DNA of 64,000 nt, from positions 29,499-93,498 of the forward strand of contig NZ_NPFA01000007.1 of NCBI RefSeq assembly GCF_002265875.1, in the 5' to 3' direction. Both the position numbers and the translations under genes were made by a program. The stretch is from Marinococcus halophilus (lineage in GTDB: Bacteria; Bacillota; Bacilli; Bacillales; Marinococcaceae). This document shows, piece after piece, positions 42,437 to 50,920 of the stretch (within the stretch, counting starts at the first letter, position 1; each line of letters opens with the position of its first letter). The notes below the pieces were generated by a model. The model saw nothing but the letters and a program-made list of their open reading frames with translations. It searched no databases and had not been told where the DNA came from.

Positions 42437-42465
42437 GACTACGAAGGCGAAAAGAAAACGGATCA
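42437..42465 (-). promoter_or_regulatory. ECF-like promoter of the CHRD gene
   Basis: On the minus strand TGATCC (42460-42465), 16 bases, then CGTAG (ending 42439). It matches the elements before the two helical-repeat genes in sequence and spacing. It lies about 100 bases before the start codon. Confidence 0.55.
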
Positions 42466-42600
42466 CCAATTGATAGAATTTTTTTAAAATTATGTAAATA
42501 AGCATTTTCAGTACATCAAATAGTTCGGTATGAAGAGCGTTAAAATCGAAAAATGAAAGAGGGAGAATTTAAAGAGCTTTTATAAAATTTCGATTAATTG

Positions 42601-42627
42601 TGATCCAAAGCGATTTTCTTCTCGTTA
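42601..42627 (+). promoter_or_regulatory. ECF-like promoter of the first repeat protein gene
   Basis: TGATCC at 42601-42606, 16-base spacer, CGTTA at 42623-42627, then 34 bases to the start codon. The -35/-10 spacing fits ECF sigma factors, although TGATCC is not the common AAC-containing -35. Confidence 0.6.
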
Positions 42628-42661
42628 GCCTGTATGAACACAAAACGAGGAGGGTTTTTCC

Positions 42662-44044
42662 ATGATTGGTAAAAAATTTATTTTAGGTGCAACAGCGGCT
42701 ACCCTGATGGTGCCGACAACCGCAATGGCAGCAGACAATGGCTCCAGCGAGCAGATGCCGATGGCCGATATGCAGGAGATGAAGGACATGTCCGCCGGAG
42801 ACGTCCGGGCGTCGTTTGACCAACTGTTATCGGAGCACTTCGTTTTAGCCGTGCTGTCGATGCAGAAGCAGTATGACGATGCTCCGGATGCCGAGGAAGT
42901 TCAAATGAACCTGAACAAGAATGCCGATGACATGCAGATGGCGATTACATCTCTTTATGGTGAAGAAGCCGGCCAGCAGTTCGGCGACCTGTTCCGGGAG
43001 CATAACGAATACACTACGGATATTGTGGAAGCTACCAAAAATGATGACGAAGCCGGTCTGGAAGAAGCCGAAGCCGAAATTCAAACCTTCGCTGATGACT
43101 TAAGCACCCTGTTGTCCGACGCGACCGGTGGGGAGCTGCCGCAGGAAGCAGCCGAGGAAGCCCTGATCGCTCACGAAGATGACGTCCAGAGCGCCTTTGA
43201 CAACTACGTGGCTGAGGATTATGAAGCCGCTTATACGGATTACCGGGAAGGCTATGCCCGCATGTTTGACATCGGCGAAACGGTCTCGGACGCGGTCGTA
43301 AAAGGCATGCCGGATCAGTTTGACCAGAACACGACCGATACCGCCGCAGATGATCTTCGTTCGAACCTGAACATGCTGGCTGGCGAACATTTCAGTCTGG
43401 CCGTCCTGGAAATGCAGAAGGGCGTGAACCAGCAGGACGATTATGACTTTGTTACGTGGGCCGAGGACGGTAACACGGAAGACTTCCGGGCGGCGATCAC
43501 CTCCATCTACGGCGAGGAAGCCGGCGTGCAGTTCATGGATATCTGGCAGGGCGAGCATATTGATGCCCAGAGCGATATCGTAGCTGCTACACTGGAAGAA
43601 GACGATGAAGCGCGTCAGGCCGCTGAAGATGAATTAAAAATGTTCTCGGAAGACTTTGGTGCCTTCTTAGGCGGGGCGACGGAGGAAAACCTTCCGACTG
43701 AAGCTGCGCAGGATGCCGTATGGATGCATGAAAGCCAGGTGCTCGACACGTACGATAACTATATGAACGAAGACTATGAAGCCACCTACGATTCCTTCCG
43801 GGAAGGCTATGCCTTTATGTTTGGCATCGGCAAGAACCTCGGAGGCGCCATCTCCACGCAAATGCCGGAGCAGTTCGGAACGGACATGATGATGGAAGAC
43901 GGCGAAATGATGCCGGCGGAAATGCCGCAAACCGGCATGGGCGGTACGGCGAATGGCAATAGTCCATGGGCCTGGGTATTCGCGTCTGTCGCGATGACGG
44001 CTCTTGCAGGAGCATTCATGTTCCGTAAAAACCTGGCCAAATAA
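42662..44044 (+). CDS. Acidic helical-repeat surface protein with MPQTG signal
   Basis: A 460-residue secreted protein: signal peptide (MIGKKFILGATAATLMVPTT, cleavage near AMA-AD), two tandem repeats of about 180 residues (from residue ~46 and ~225), then AEMPQTGMGG, a membrane helix and RKNLAK. Each repeat reads D-[VL]-R..., EHF-LAV--MQK, [ST]-YGEEAG-QF, EH, a conserved His (AHEDD, MHESQ), then YREGYA-MF or FREGYAFMF. It is helical, strongly acidic and has His/Met/Glu at fixed places that could bind metal; that is inference. Its neighbour downstream is the sortase gene, 30 bases on. AACGAGGAGGGTTTTTCC precedes the ATG. Confidence 0.82.
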   Translation: MIGKKFILGATAATLMVPTTAMAADNGSSEQMPMADMQEMKDMSAGDVRASFDQLLSEHFVLAVLSMQKQYDDAPDAEEVQMNLNKNADDMQMAITSLYGEEAGQQFGDLFREHNEYTTDIVEATKNDDEAGLEEAEAEIQTFADDLSTLLSDATGGELPQEAAEEALIAHEDDVQSAFDNYVAEDYEAAYTDYREGYARMFDIGETVSDAVVKGMPDQFDQNTTDTAADDLRSNLNMLAGEHFSLAVLEMQKGVNQQDDYDFVTWAEDGNTEDFRAAITSIYGEEAGVQFMDIWQGEHIDAQSDIVAATLEEDDEARQAAEDELKMFSEDFGAFLGGATEENLPTEAAQDAVWMHESQVLDTYDNYMNEDYEATYDSFREGYAFMFGIGKNLGGAISTQMPEQFGTDMMMEDGEMMPAEMPQTGMGGTANGNSPWAWVFASVAMTALAGAFMFRKNLAK

Positions 44045-44074
44045 TCCCACGTAAATAGAAAGGAGAGGGGAACG

Positions 44075-45082
44075 GTGACCAAACGACGAATCAAATTCCT
44101 GATACTTGCTGCGATGATGTTTGTGGCCATTGGCCTGGGGGTTCAATACGCGCAGCAGGCCCTGTTCTCCTCTCCGGCGAAAACCACGGTATTATCCGAG
44201 GGAGAGGGCGTGTCGGATCCGGAAGAAAACGAAGAACCGGGGGAAAGCTCGTCCTCGCAGAAGGTGGAAGAGTTTGTTCAAGTGACAGATAACACCGAAG
44301 CGAATGAAAAAACAGAAGAAGCAGACGAAATGGAGCTGGCCGCTCCTTCGACGCTTTCGATTCCATCGATTGATGTGGAAGCCGACCTGGAAGGCGTGGG
44401 CGTACTGGATAACGGCCAGATGGGCGTACCGGATTCGGCGGAGGGTGTCGGCTGGTTTGAACCGGGCGTCACCCCGGGAGAACAAGGCAATGCAGTGATG
44501 GCCGGCCATGTGGACAGTAAAAGCGGCCCGGCAGTGTTTTTCGATCTGGAGGACATGAAAGCCGGAGACGATGTGAATGTCACGAATGAGGACGGCCAGG
44601 AGCTGACTTTTACGGTGACAAAAGTGGTGAGCTATCCACGGCAGGATGCACCGATTGAGAATATTTTTGGTGCCAGCGACGGCCGGCACCTGCAGCTGAT
44701 TACGTGCACCGGCACCTTTAATCAGGAGCAGGGCACGCACGATGAACGGCTGGTCGTTTATACCGAGCTCACCGAGGAGAGCGAAGAAGCCCTGATGAAC
44801 GATGGCGACGAAGCATCGGAACCGCCGCCGTCCCCTGACAATGTCTCTCTCCAGGGATCGCTTGTGAAATGGCATGCGGTGCGGGATGAGGACATTGCCG
44901 GTTACCGGGTATACCGCCAGGAAGAGGGCGGGGATGATTTCACCCGGGTGGCGAGCGTGGATGCCCATGAGCGCAAAAGCTACACGGAAACAGAGGAAGG
45001 AGCCTTCACGTACCATGTGACGGCTGTTGACACCGAAGGAGTGGAATCGAAGCCTTCGGAAGACGTATCTGTGGAAGAGTAG
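44075..45082 (+). CDS. Class F-like sortase with C-terminal FN3-like domain
   Basis: A 335-residue protein: N-terminal membrane anchor (residues 7-27), acidic linker to ~95, sortase domain ~95-235, then a domain with NVSLQGSLVKWHAVRDEDIA and GYRVYRQEEGG that reads as fibronectin type III. The catalytic residues are visible: His145 in AGHVDS, Cys211 in LITCTGTF and Arg225 in DERLVVYTEL. The SIPSIDVEADLEGVGVLDNG start is typical of class F sortases. It joins a sorting-signal protein to an amino group on the wall. Its substrates are probably the MPxTG proteins on both sides. GTG 44075 follows AAGGAGAGGGGAACG, and the gene is probably in the transcript of the repeat protein before it. The FN3 addition is unusual. 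Confidence 0.85.
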   Translation: MTKRRIKFLILAAMMFVAIGLGVQYAQQALFSSPAKTTVLSEGEGVSDPEENEEPGESSSSQKVEEFVQVTDNTEANEKTEEADEMELAAPSTLSIPSIDVEADLEGVGVLDNGQMGVPDSAEGVGWFEPGVTPGEQGNAVMAGHVDSKSGPAVFFDLEDMKAGDDVNVTNEDGQELTFTVTKVVSYPRQDAPIENIFGASDGRHLQLITCTGTFNQEQGTHDERLVVYTELTEESEEALMNDGDEASEPPPSPDNVSLQGSLVKWHAVRDEDIAGYRVYRQEEGGDDFTRVASVDAHERKSYTETEEGAFTYHVTAVDTEGVESKPSEDVSVEE

Positions 45083-45111
45083 AGACAGAGAAAGAACTAT
45101 AGATCAACGAC

Positions 45112-45148
45112 AGGACGATGAACGTATAATGCGGCATCGTCTTTGTTG
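45112..45148 (+). terminator. Possible terminator after the sortase gene
   Basis: GACGATG at 45114-45120 pairs with CATCGTC at 45135-45141, followed by TTTGTTGTT. Confidence 0.55.
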
Positions 45149-45186
45149 TTCCATCGTAGGGATAAAGGCATGAACAGGGGGAGGCG

Positions 45187-45384
45187 ATGGCCATAAATGT
45201 AAGAAAGTGGGGGACGGAAGTAAATAAACAGGCAGAAAACAAAAAATACGCTGACGGCTCTGGAACGCACAGCGATAGCTTTTTACCTTCTGAGGAAAAA
45301 CAAATCTGCTGTACGCCTCCTGCAGGGATGAAAGAACGAGTGCTTCAATACGTTTTTGGAGAAACAAGTCTTACGCAGGATTAA
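45187..45384 (+). CDS. Small soluble protein with CC motif, 65 aa
   Basis: GGGGGAGGCG precedes the ATG. The protein is polar and has no signal peptide or helix; it carries EEKQICCTPPAGMKERVLQY, a twin Cys followed by a helix. It lies between the sortase gene and the second repeat protein gene. No family is recognised. The twin Cys could bind metal or be redox-active; this is speculation. Confidence 0.5.
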   Translation: MAINVRKWGTEVNKQAENKKYADGSGTHSDSFLPSEEKQICCTPPAGMKERVLQYVFGETSLTQD

Positions 45385-45462
45385 CCCTGTCAGGCCTCTG
45401 TTTATGACAAAAATTTATATATGGAATAATAATCAATAAATTCAATAAATTGTAACAAACGG

Positions 45463-45489
45463 TGATCCATTTGCTGATCGATTTCGTTA
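45463..45489 (+). promoter_or_regulatory. ECF-like promoter of the second repeat protein gene
   Basis: TGATCC at 45463-45468, 16-base spacer, CGTTA at 45485-45489, then 35 bases to the ATG. It is nearly the same spacing to the start as in the first repeat protein gene. Confidence 0.6.
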
Positions 45490-45524
45490 ACTGGGTGTAA
45501 CAAACCATGAAGGGGGACTATCAC

Positions 45525-46907
45525 ATGAATATGAATATCAACTGGAAACGTACGGCGCTGGCACTGCCATTATCTGCAGCTGTCGTGATCCCGACAGCAC
45601 CGGGAGTTGCATCCGCCGACAGTCATGAAGGCGAAAGTAATACGGAAATGTCCGAAGATATGATGGCCTCGGTATCGACGCCGGCGGGCGATCTTCGGGC
45701 CCAGCTGGATCATTATTTATCTGAGCATGCCTACCTTGCCGTGACCACGATGCAAAAAGGCGCAGATGGCGCAGAGGATTTTGAAGAATCTGCCGCCGCG
45801 CTGGAGGCTAATACAAAAGACCTTTCCAATACGATTGCGTCGGTTTACGGCGACGAAGCCGGGCAGCAGTTTGAGGATATGTGGAGCGAGCACATCAGCT
45901 ATTTTGTCGACTATGTGGAAGCAACAGATGCTGGGGACGAAGCTGCCAAGCAGGAAGCACTCGACAACCTGAAGGATTACCGCGAGGAATTTTCGCAGTT
46001 CCTGGATGATGCGACAAATGGCGGTGTGGATGCTGAAGCTGCCTCCGAAGGGCTGGAAATGCACGTCAATCAGCTGATTGGCTCGTTTGACAGCTACGTG
46101 GCCGGAGACTATGAAGAAGCTTATTCGCTGGCCAGTGACGCGATGGAGCATATGTACGGGGTAAGTGAAAACCTGTCAGTCGCGATTGCGGATCAGTTTC
46201 CAGAAAAATATAACAACACCAATCCGGATACCCCGGCTGTCGATCTGCGCTCTGATATGAACTTCCTGTTCTCTGAGCACGCGGCCCTTGCGGTAACCGC
46301 GATGCAAAAAGGCGGTGCAGGCGCGGAGGATTTCGGAGCTGCAGCGGGCATCCTGAACCAGAATACCCAGGAGCTTTCGGACGAAATTGAGTCTGTGTAC
46401 GGCGACGAAGCCGGGCAGCAGTTTGAAGACATGTGGAGCGAACACATCGGCTATTTCGTGGATTACGTGGAAGCGACCGGTGCAGAAGATGAAGCAGCCC
46501 AGCAGGAAGCATTGGATAACCTCGATAGCTATCGGATGGAATTCTCCAAATTTATGGAAGAAGCGACCGGCGGGGAGCTGCAATCCGATGCCCTGGCAGA
46601 AGGTCTGCAAATGCATGTGAACCAATTGATTGGTGCCTTTGACAGCTATACCATGGAAGAGTATGACATGGCCTATGAAGATGTACGCGAAGCCTATGGT
46701 CATATGTTTGGTGTAGGGGAAGGCGTTTCGGGAGCTATTGTGGCCCAGTATCCAGAGCAGTTTGAAGGTGACATGATGCCCGAAGAAATGCCGAAAACCG
46801 GCATGGGCGGCACAGCACAGAATGTTAGTCCATGGGGCATCGCTGCCGGAAGCATGGCGCTTGTGATGGCAGGTATTGTACTCATGAAGCGCCGCAGAGA
46901 AGCCTAG
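45525..46907 (+). CDS. Acidic helical-repeat surface protein with MPKTG signal
   Basis: A 460-residue paralogue of the protein at 42662. Signal peptide with cleavage near ASA-DS, two tandem repeats of about 185 residues (starting DLRAQLDHYLSEH and DLRSDMNFLFSEH), then EEMPKTGMGG, a helix and KRRREA. The two repeats are much more alike than those of the first protein (both carry SVYGDEAGQQFEDMWSEH and MHVNQLIG), which suggests recent duplication. Each has EH, a second EH after W-S, and MH. ATG 45525 is preferred since AAGGGGGACTATCAC precedes it. It is probably anchored by the neighbouring sortase. Confidence 0.82.
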   Translation: MNMNINWKRTALALPLSAAVVIPTAPGVASADSHEGESNTEMSEDMMASVSTPAGDLRAQLDHYLSEHAYLAVTTMQKGADGAEDFEESAAALEANTKDLSNTIASVYGDEAGQQFEDMWSEHISYFVDYVEATDAGDEAAKQEALDNLKDYREEFSQFLDDATNGGVDAEAASEGLEMHVNQLIGSFDSYVAGDYEEAYSLASDAMEHMYGVSENLSVAIADQFPEKYNNTNPDTPAVDLRSDMNFLFSEHAALAVTAMQKGGAGAEDFGAAAGILNQNTQELSDEIESVYGDEAGQQFEDMWSEHIGYFVDYVEATGAEDEAAQQEALDNLDSYRMEFSKFMEEATGGELQSDALAEGLQMHVNQLIGAFDSYTMEEYDMAYEDVREAYGHMFGVGEGVSGAIVAQYPEQFEGDMMPEEMPKTGMGGTAQNVSPWGIAAGSMALVMAGIVLMKRRREA

Positions 46908-46942
46908 GAACGTGTTGAAAATAAAATAATAGGCATACTGGA

Positions 46943-46982
46943 AAAAGAGCCGGCGTTTATTCATAAAACGCCGGCTCTTTTC
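46943..46982. terminator. Strong bidirectional terminator
   Basis: AAAGAGCCGGCGTTT pairs with AAACGCCGGCTCTTT around an 8-base loop, between convergent genes. Confidence 0.9.
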
Positions 46983-47006
46983 GTGCGGCCAGACCAGGGC
47001 CCTGTA

Positions 47007-47939
47007 TTAGATTGCAACGTCTCTCTGGGTAAAGCTGATAAAAGCTGTTACTGCAAATAACAGGGTGTAGCAGCTTAAGACCGTAATTGAAAACCACGGG
47101 CCGACATCAATGAGCTGTCGGACGTTATCGCTGATAAATACTGTGAGGTCATTGTTGGCAAACAGGCTGTAGGACGCGAGAGGTTCATTGAGCTGCGCCA
47201 GCAAAGCGGTGGCGGTGGTGCCGAAAAACATGCTGAACACGCTGAGGCCGATAGCCATGGCGTTGCTGCGAAACAGGGAGGCAATCATCACAGCAAAAAG
47301 CGTCATAACGGCTGTTTGAACAAAACCAAGGCCAAACATGCTGAGCATATGAACCGCTATGCTTCGTTCCAGCAAATCTTCGCTGCTGTAAAGATAAGGG
47401 GCGTCGAGCGGAGAAAATCCAAACACCAGGCCTCCTGTAATGTATACGAGAGCGAGAGTGAACATAGTGAGAAGCGCTGCAAACGTCATCCCGGAAAGGT
47501 ATTTGCCCAAGAGCAGCTTCCATCTCGCGACCGGCCGGATAAACAACAGCTTTACCGAGCCCGACTGGAATTCGCCGGCGACCAGCGTTGATGTGACGAT
47601 AATGGAAAACAGGGTAATAAACGAAATCATTAACGTCATTTCGTCCATATAGTTCCACTGGCCGTAGGCAGCAATAGGAGGGATATTTTCCTGCAGCCGG
47701 TATTCATATTCAGCGGCAAGCTCCGGTGTTAAAGAGGCGGCTGTCTGCTCTCCGCCTTCCTCATACTGGGCAAGCGCCTGTTCATAATCGGCACGCCACT
47801 GCGATTCTTCTTCCACTCCGTTCCATTTCCCAAGCAGCGCAGCTCCAACGATCATTGCCGTTACTAGACCGGCGATGAGCCAGGTGCTCGTTTTATGCAT
47901 CCATTTCATATTTTCATTTTTCCAGATAGCCGTAAGCAT
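47007..47939 (-). CDS. ABC-2 type transporter permease
   Basis: About 310 residues: one N-terminal helix, a large outer domain (residues ~45-115), then five helices with TSTLVAGEFQSGSVKLLFIR, the typical ABC-2 permease motif just after the second helix. ATG 47939 follows GGGGGTGCTTGAGT and starts three bases after the ATPase stop. It is the last gene of a five-gene minus-strand operon and probably pairs with the ATPase directly upstream. Confidence 0.85.
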   Translation of the reverse strand: MLTAIWKNENMKWMHKTSTWLIAGLVTAMIVGAALLGKWNGVEEESQWRADYEQALAQYEEGGEQTAASLTPELAAEYEYRLQENIPPIAAYGQWNYMDEMTLMISFITLFSIIVTSTLVAGEFQSGSVKLLFIRPVARWKLLLGKYLSGMTFAALLTMFTLALVYITGGLVFGFSPLDAPYLYSSEDLLERSIAVHMLSMFGLGFVQTAVMTLFAVMIASLFRSNAMAIGLSVFSMFFGTTATALLAQLNEPLASYSLFANNDLTVFISDNVRQLIDVGPWFSITVLSCYTLLFAVTAFISFTQRDVAI

Positions 47940-47941
47940 AC

Positions 47942-48865
47942 TCAAGCACCCCCGTTGGTTACTTTTAAAAACTGGTCTTCGAGCGAATGGTGGTGAGCGG
48001 AGACTTCGTATATACGGATGCCATGCTCGACCAGTGTAGCGATGCATTGGGGCACATCGTCAGGCGAAAGAGACACCCGGACAGAGGAAGCGTCCATCAC
48101 TGCCGTCTGCTCCTGTGTAAATGGTTTTAACGCCGTGGAAGCCTCGAGGGGCTGGTCGGTGACAATGGTGACAGCCTGCTTTTGACGGTCTCCCTGCACA
48201 AAGGACTGGACCGACTGCACATCCACCAGACGTCCCTGATGAATGATACCGATACGGTCGCACATCTGCTCCATATCTGAGAGCTGATGGCTGGAGATGA
48301 ACACCGCCATTTGCTCCTGTTCTGCGAGCTGGCGCAGGTAATGCCGGAGCTCCCGGATGCCTGCAGGGTCCAGGCCGTTGGTCGGTTCATCCAGTATTAA
48401 CAGCTTTGGCTGGTGGAGCAGGGCCTGCGCAAGTCCCAGGCGCTGCTTCATGCCTAGGGAATAGGTCTTCAATTTTTGTTTCAGGGCGTGGGAAATGCCC
48501 GTTCGTTCGGCTGCATCCCAGATGCTGTTTTCTGAAACGCTCCCGGCAAGCCGGGCGTAATGCTTCAGGTTCTGTTCGCCGGTTAAGTAATCATACATTT
48601 CAGGATTTTCGATAATGCCTCCGACGCGAGAAATAGCGGTTAAAAAGTTGGTTTGTACATTCTCGCCGGCGATATAAACATTTCCGCCGGTGGCTTTTAC
48701 GAGCCCGAGAATCATGCGGATGGTGGTCGTTTTACCAGCGCCATTCGGGCCGATAAAACCGAATACTTCTCCGGCATGAACCTGTAAATGAAGAGGATGG
48801 ACGATGGTGGTTTTCCGGATGGACTTTGTGAGGCCTTCAAGCTCCAGGACCGCATGCTGTGTCAT
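47942..48865 (-). CDS. ABC transporter ATP-binding protein
   Basis: A 307-residue ATPase with Walker A GFIGPNGAGKTTTIRM, signature LGMKQRLGLAQAL, Walker B LLILDEPTNGLDP and the H-loop in FISSHQLSDMEQ. A C-terminal extension of about 85 residues is typical of BceA/NatA-like peptide or antibiotic exporters. Its ATG overlaps the previous ATPase stop (TGATG). It powers the permease at 47007. Confidence 0.9.
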   Translation of the reverse strand: MTQHAVLELEGLTKSIRKTTIVHPLHLQVHAGEVFGFIGPNGAGKTTTIRMILGLVKATGGNVYIAGENVQTNFLTAISRVGGIIENPEMYDYLTGEQNLKHYARLAGSVSENSIWDAAERTGISHALKQKLKTYSLGMKQRLGLAQALLHQPKLLILDEPTNGLDPAGIRELRHYLRQLAEQEQMAVFISSHQLSDMEQMCDRIGIIHQGRLVDVQSVQSFVQGDRQKQAVTIVTDQPLEASTALKPFTQEQTAVMDASSVRVSLSPDDVPQCIATLVEHGIRIYEVSAHHHSLEDQFLKVTNGGA

Positions 48866-49572
48866 CAGTAAACATTCCTTTCCCTGGCATAGATGTGCTC
48901 CATCCAGCCTGCTGTATCAACTCCGAATTGTTCGCGGATCGCTTCGCTGTCCTCCATATCCAGAACGTGCTGCTGCCGGAGGACGAGCACCCGGTCGAGC
49001 AGAGGGTCCATTTCACTGACTTCATGCGTACTGATCAAAACACCCTGGGCTTCGACATCCACAAACGAGACGAGACTCTGAATGATGGAACGCCGTACGA
49101 TGGGGTCCAGTCCGGATAACGGTTCGTCGAGCAGAAGCAGCTCGGCTTCCCGGGCCAGCGTGACAACAATTTTTACCCGGCCGCGGTTGCCTTTGGAGAG
49201 CGTTTTGATCCTTTGGGCAGGATCCAGATTCATGAAGTCCAGCATGTCATAGGCGCGCTGTTTGTTGAAATCAGGAAACTGGGAGGCCTGATAATTAATC
49301 AATTCGTCGATGCGGAAAAAAGCATATATGTGGTCGTTTTCTGATAGATAGGCGATTCGGGAGCTGTCCTTCCGGGAGACCGGCGCTCCTTTGTAGGTGA
49401 CCTCCCCTTTATCCGGTCGCAGCAGCCCGCCGGCAAGCTTAAGAAGGGTGGACTTGCCGCTGCCGTTTTCGCCGACGACCCCTGTCACTCCTTTGGCAGG
49501 GATTTCGATCGTCACGTTTTCGAGAGCGGTATGGTTTAAAAATTTCTTCGTTACCCCGTCAAAGGTTATCAT
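48865..49572 (-). CDS. ABC transporter ATP-binding protein, YtrB-like
   Basis: A 235-residue ATPase with Walker A GVVGENGSGKSTLLKL, a degenerate signature LSKGNRGRVKIVVTLA and Walker B LLLLDEPLSGLDPI. The altered signature (LSKGN-G in place of LSGGQ) is common in YtrB-like proteins next to GntR regulators. ATG 49572 follows GAAAGGATGATGACC inside the end of the GntR gene, so the two are coupled. It probably works with the permease at 49944. Confidence 0.88.
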   Translation of the reverse strand: MITFDGVTKKFLNHTALENVTIEIPAKGVTGVVGENGSGKSTLLKLAGGLLRPDKGEVTYKGAPVSRKDSSRIAYLSENDHIYAFFRIDELINYQASQFPDFNKQRAYDMLDFMNLDPAQRIKTLSKGNRGRVKIVVTLAREAELLLLDEPLSGLDPIVRRSIIQSLVSFVDVEAQGVLISTHEVSEMDPLLDRVLVLRQQHVLDMEDSEAIREQFGVDTAGWMEHIYARERNVY

Positions 49573-49939
49573 GGTCATCATCCTTTCGGTAGGTATCAAT
49601 GCCCTGGCGGATTTCTGCTTTGCTCATGCCGAGGCTTTCCATTTCGTTCATAAATTCCTTAATCCGCTGATGCATCAGCTGCTGTTTTAGCTGCTGAATG
49701 GTTGCTTCGTTTTCGGTCACAAAGGTTCCCTGTCCTCGTTTCATTTCCAACACTCCTGTCCGTTCTAATTCACTGTATGTCCGGGAGACGGTATTCGGAT
49801 TGACGCCAAAATCGACAGCCAGTGCCCGGACGGAAGGAAGCTTCGTCCCCGGCGGCCATTCGCCCCGAATGATATTGCCATGAATCGTATCAATGATTTG
49901 CTGATAAATGGGCCTGGAGTTATCAAATGTGTAAGCCAT
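49559..49939 (-). CDS. YtrA-subfamily GntR regulator
   Basis: A 126-residue GntR protein: winged helix (PIYQQIIDTIHGNIIRGEWP; KLPSVRALAVDFGVNPNTVS; ERTGVLEMKRGQGTFV) with only a short helical C-terminus, the mark of the YtrA subfamily. ATG 49939 follows GCGGAGGTATAAGCTC. Such repressors control their own ABC transporter operon in response to wall-active antibiotics. A matching palindrome is at 50766-50789 upstream of the operon. Confidence 0.88.
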   Translation of the reverse strand: MAYTFDNSRPIYQQIIDTIHGNIIRGEWPPGTKLPSVRALAVDFGVNPNTVSRTYSELERTGVLEMKRGQGTFVTENEATIQQLKQQLMHQRIKEFMNEMESLGMSKAEIRQGIDTYRKDDDHDNL

Positions 49940-49943
49940 GAGC

Positions 49944-50744
49944 TTATACCTCCGCTTTCTTATCAATCAACTGAGCAGACAGGATAAAGAGAATAGTACC
50001 AATTACGGCATGAAAAACAATGACGCCGGCATATAGATTGAGGTTAAAAAATTCTACATTTACCAGTCCGGTGAGCGAAAACTGGCCCCAGCTGGTAATC
50101 GCCTGATACACATCACCAAGCCCTAAATTGGCAAGAATGCTCAGAAGAACAACAGCGGCAATCGCCAGCACGATTTGAAGCCCTTTGCCCAGGGTGTGCC
50201 GATATGCAAAGTCAAACGCGTAAATAAACAGCAGATAGACACTGAAATAAAGAGAAACGAGAAGCACAAAAACAGCACAGAGCAAGCATAAAGCGAGCAG
50301 CTGCATCCATGTTACCCCCTCCTCGAGCAGTCCGAAAAAGGGAGGGAGCCCCGGTGTCATCCAGGAGGCAAGAAGCAGCAGAAGGCCGTTAATAAAAAGC
50401 GAAATCGAAGCGCAGGTGAGCCCGCTTGCATATTTGGCGCTGAGCATTTTAGCCAGCGGCTGCGGCTGATACAGCCATAGGTGCATCTGGCGGCGTTCGA
50501 GCTCCAGGCTGACAATCATGTAGATCGGAAGATAAACAAAATGTGCAAAAATACCAGCGCTGAGAGAACCGAGCACCACGCTTCCCACCCTCTGGGCGGG
50601 ATTGTTCGCATTGACGGAGAGAAAATTTCCGCTGTTCATGACCACGGCGAAAATAACGACAAAGAATATCAGCGCGAGGCACCAATAAAAAACGGACCGC
50701 GTCAGCGCAAACTCTTTTTTCCATAATTGTAACCAGCTTGTCAT
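49944..50744 (-). CDS. ABC transporter permease
   Basis: A 266-residue protein with six predicted helices, starting MTSWLQLWKKEFALTRSVFY. SLELERRQMHLWLYQPQPLA lies after the second helix, as in ABC-2-like YtrC/D permeases. It is the first gene of the operon, before the GntR gene, which differs from B. subtilis where ytrA comes first. AAAGGAGCTGTACTTT precedes ATG 50744. Confidence 0.82.
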   Translation of the reverse strand: MTSWLQLWKKEFALTRSVFYWCLALIFFVVIFAVVMNSGNFLSVNANNPAQRVGSVVLGSLSAGIFAHFVYLPIYMIVSLELERRQMHLWLYQPQPLAKMLSAKYASGLTCASISLFINGLLLLLASWMTPGLPPFFGLLEEGVTWMQLLALCLLCAVFVLLVSLYFSVYLLFIYAFDFAYRHTLGKGLQIVLAIAAVVLLSILANLGLGDVYQAITSWGQFSLTGLVNVEFFNLNLYAGVIVFHAVIGTILFILSAQLIDKKAEV

Positions 50745-50765
50745 AAAGTACAGCTCCTTTGTATT

Positions 50766-50789
50766 AGTGTATTAATTAAATAGTACACT
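50766..50789 (-). promoter_or_regulatory. Candidate YtrA-type operator
   Basis: AGTGTA at 50766-50771 and TACACT at 50784-50789 form a perfect inverted repeat with a 12-base AT spacer, about 20 bases upstream of the first gene of the operon. The half-site matches those reported for YtrA-like repressors as I recall them. Confidence 0.6.
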
Positions 50790-50920
50790 GGTACAAAAGA
50801 AACGTCAACAACATTTATGACGGATTAAAATCATTTGAATAAAGTTCATTTCTAACGATTTACCCGAAATGGGGAAGGGAACAGGAAAAGGTCAGCAAAA
50901 CTAACCGATGGAGGGGTTGG

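Larger units (their letters stand above)
42341..42661. other. Divergent promoter region of two sortase substrates
   Basis: About 320 bases with no gene. It contains two matching promoter-like elements, one on each strand (42437-42465 and 42601-42627). Confidence 0.55.

Noticed and set aside
42845-44146. Long antisense frames across the first repeat protein and sortase genes
   Set aside because: They arise from the GAA/GAC-rich codon usage of acidic proteins; they lack ribosome binding sites and protein-like sequence.
45717-46964. Long antisense frames across the second repeat protein gene
   Set aside because: Same cause as above; the repeated DNA produces matching antisense frames in both halves.
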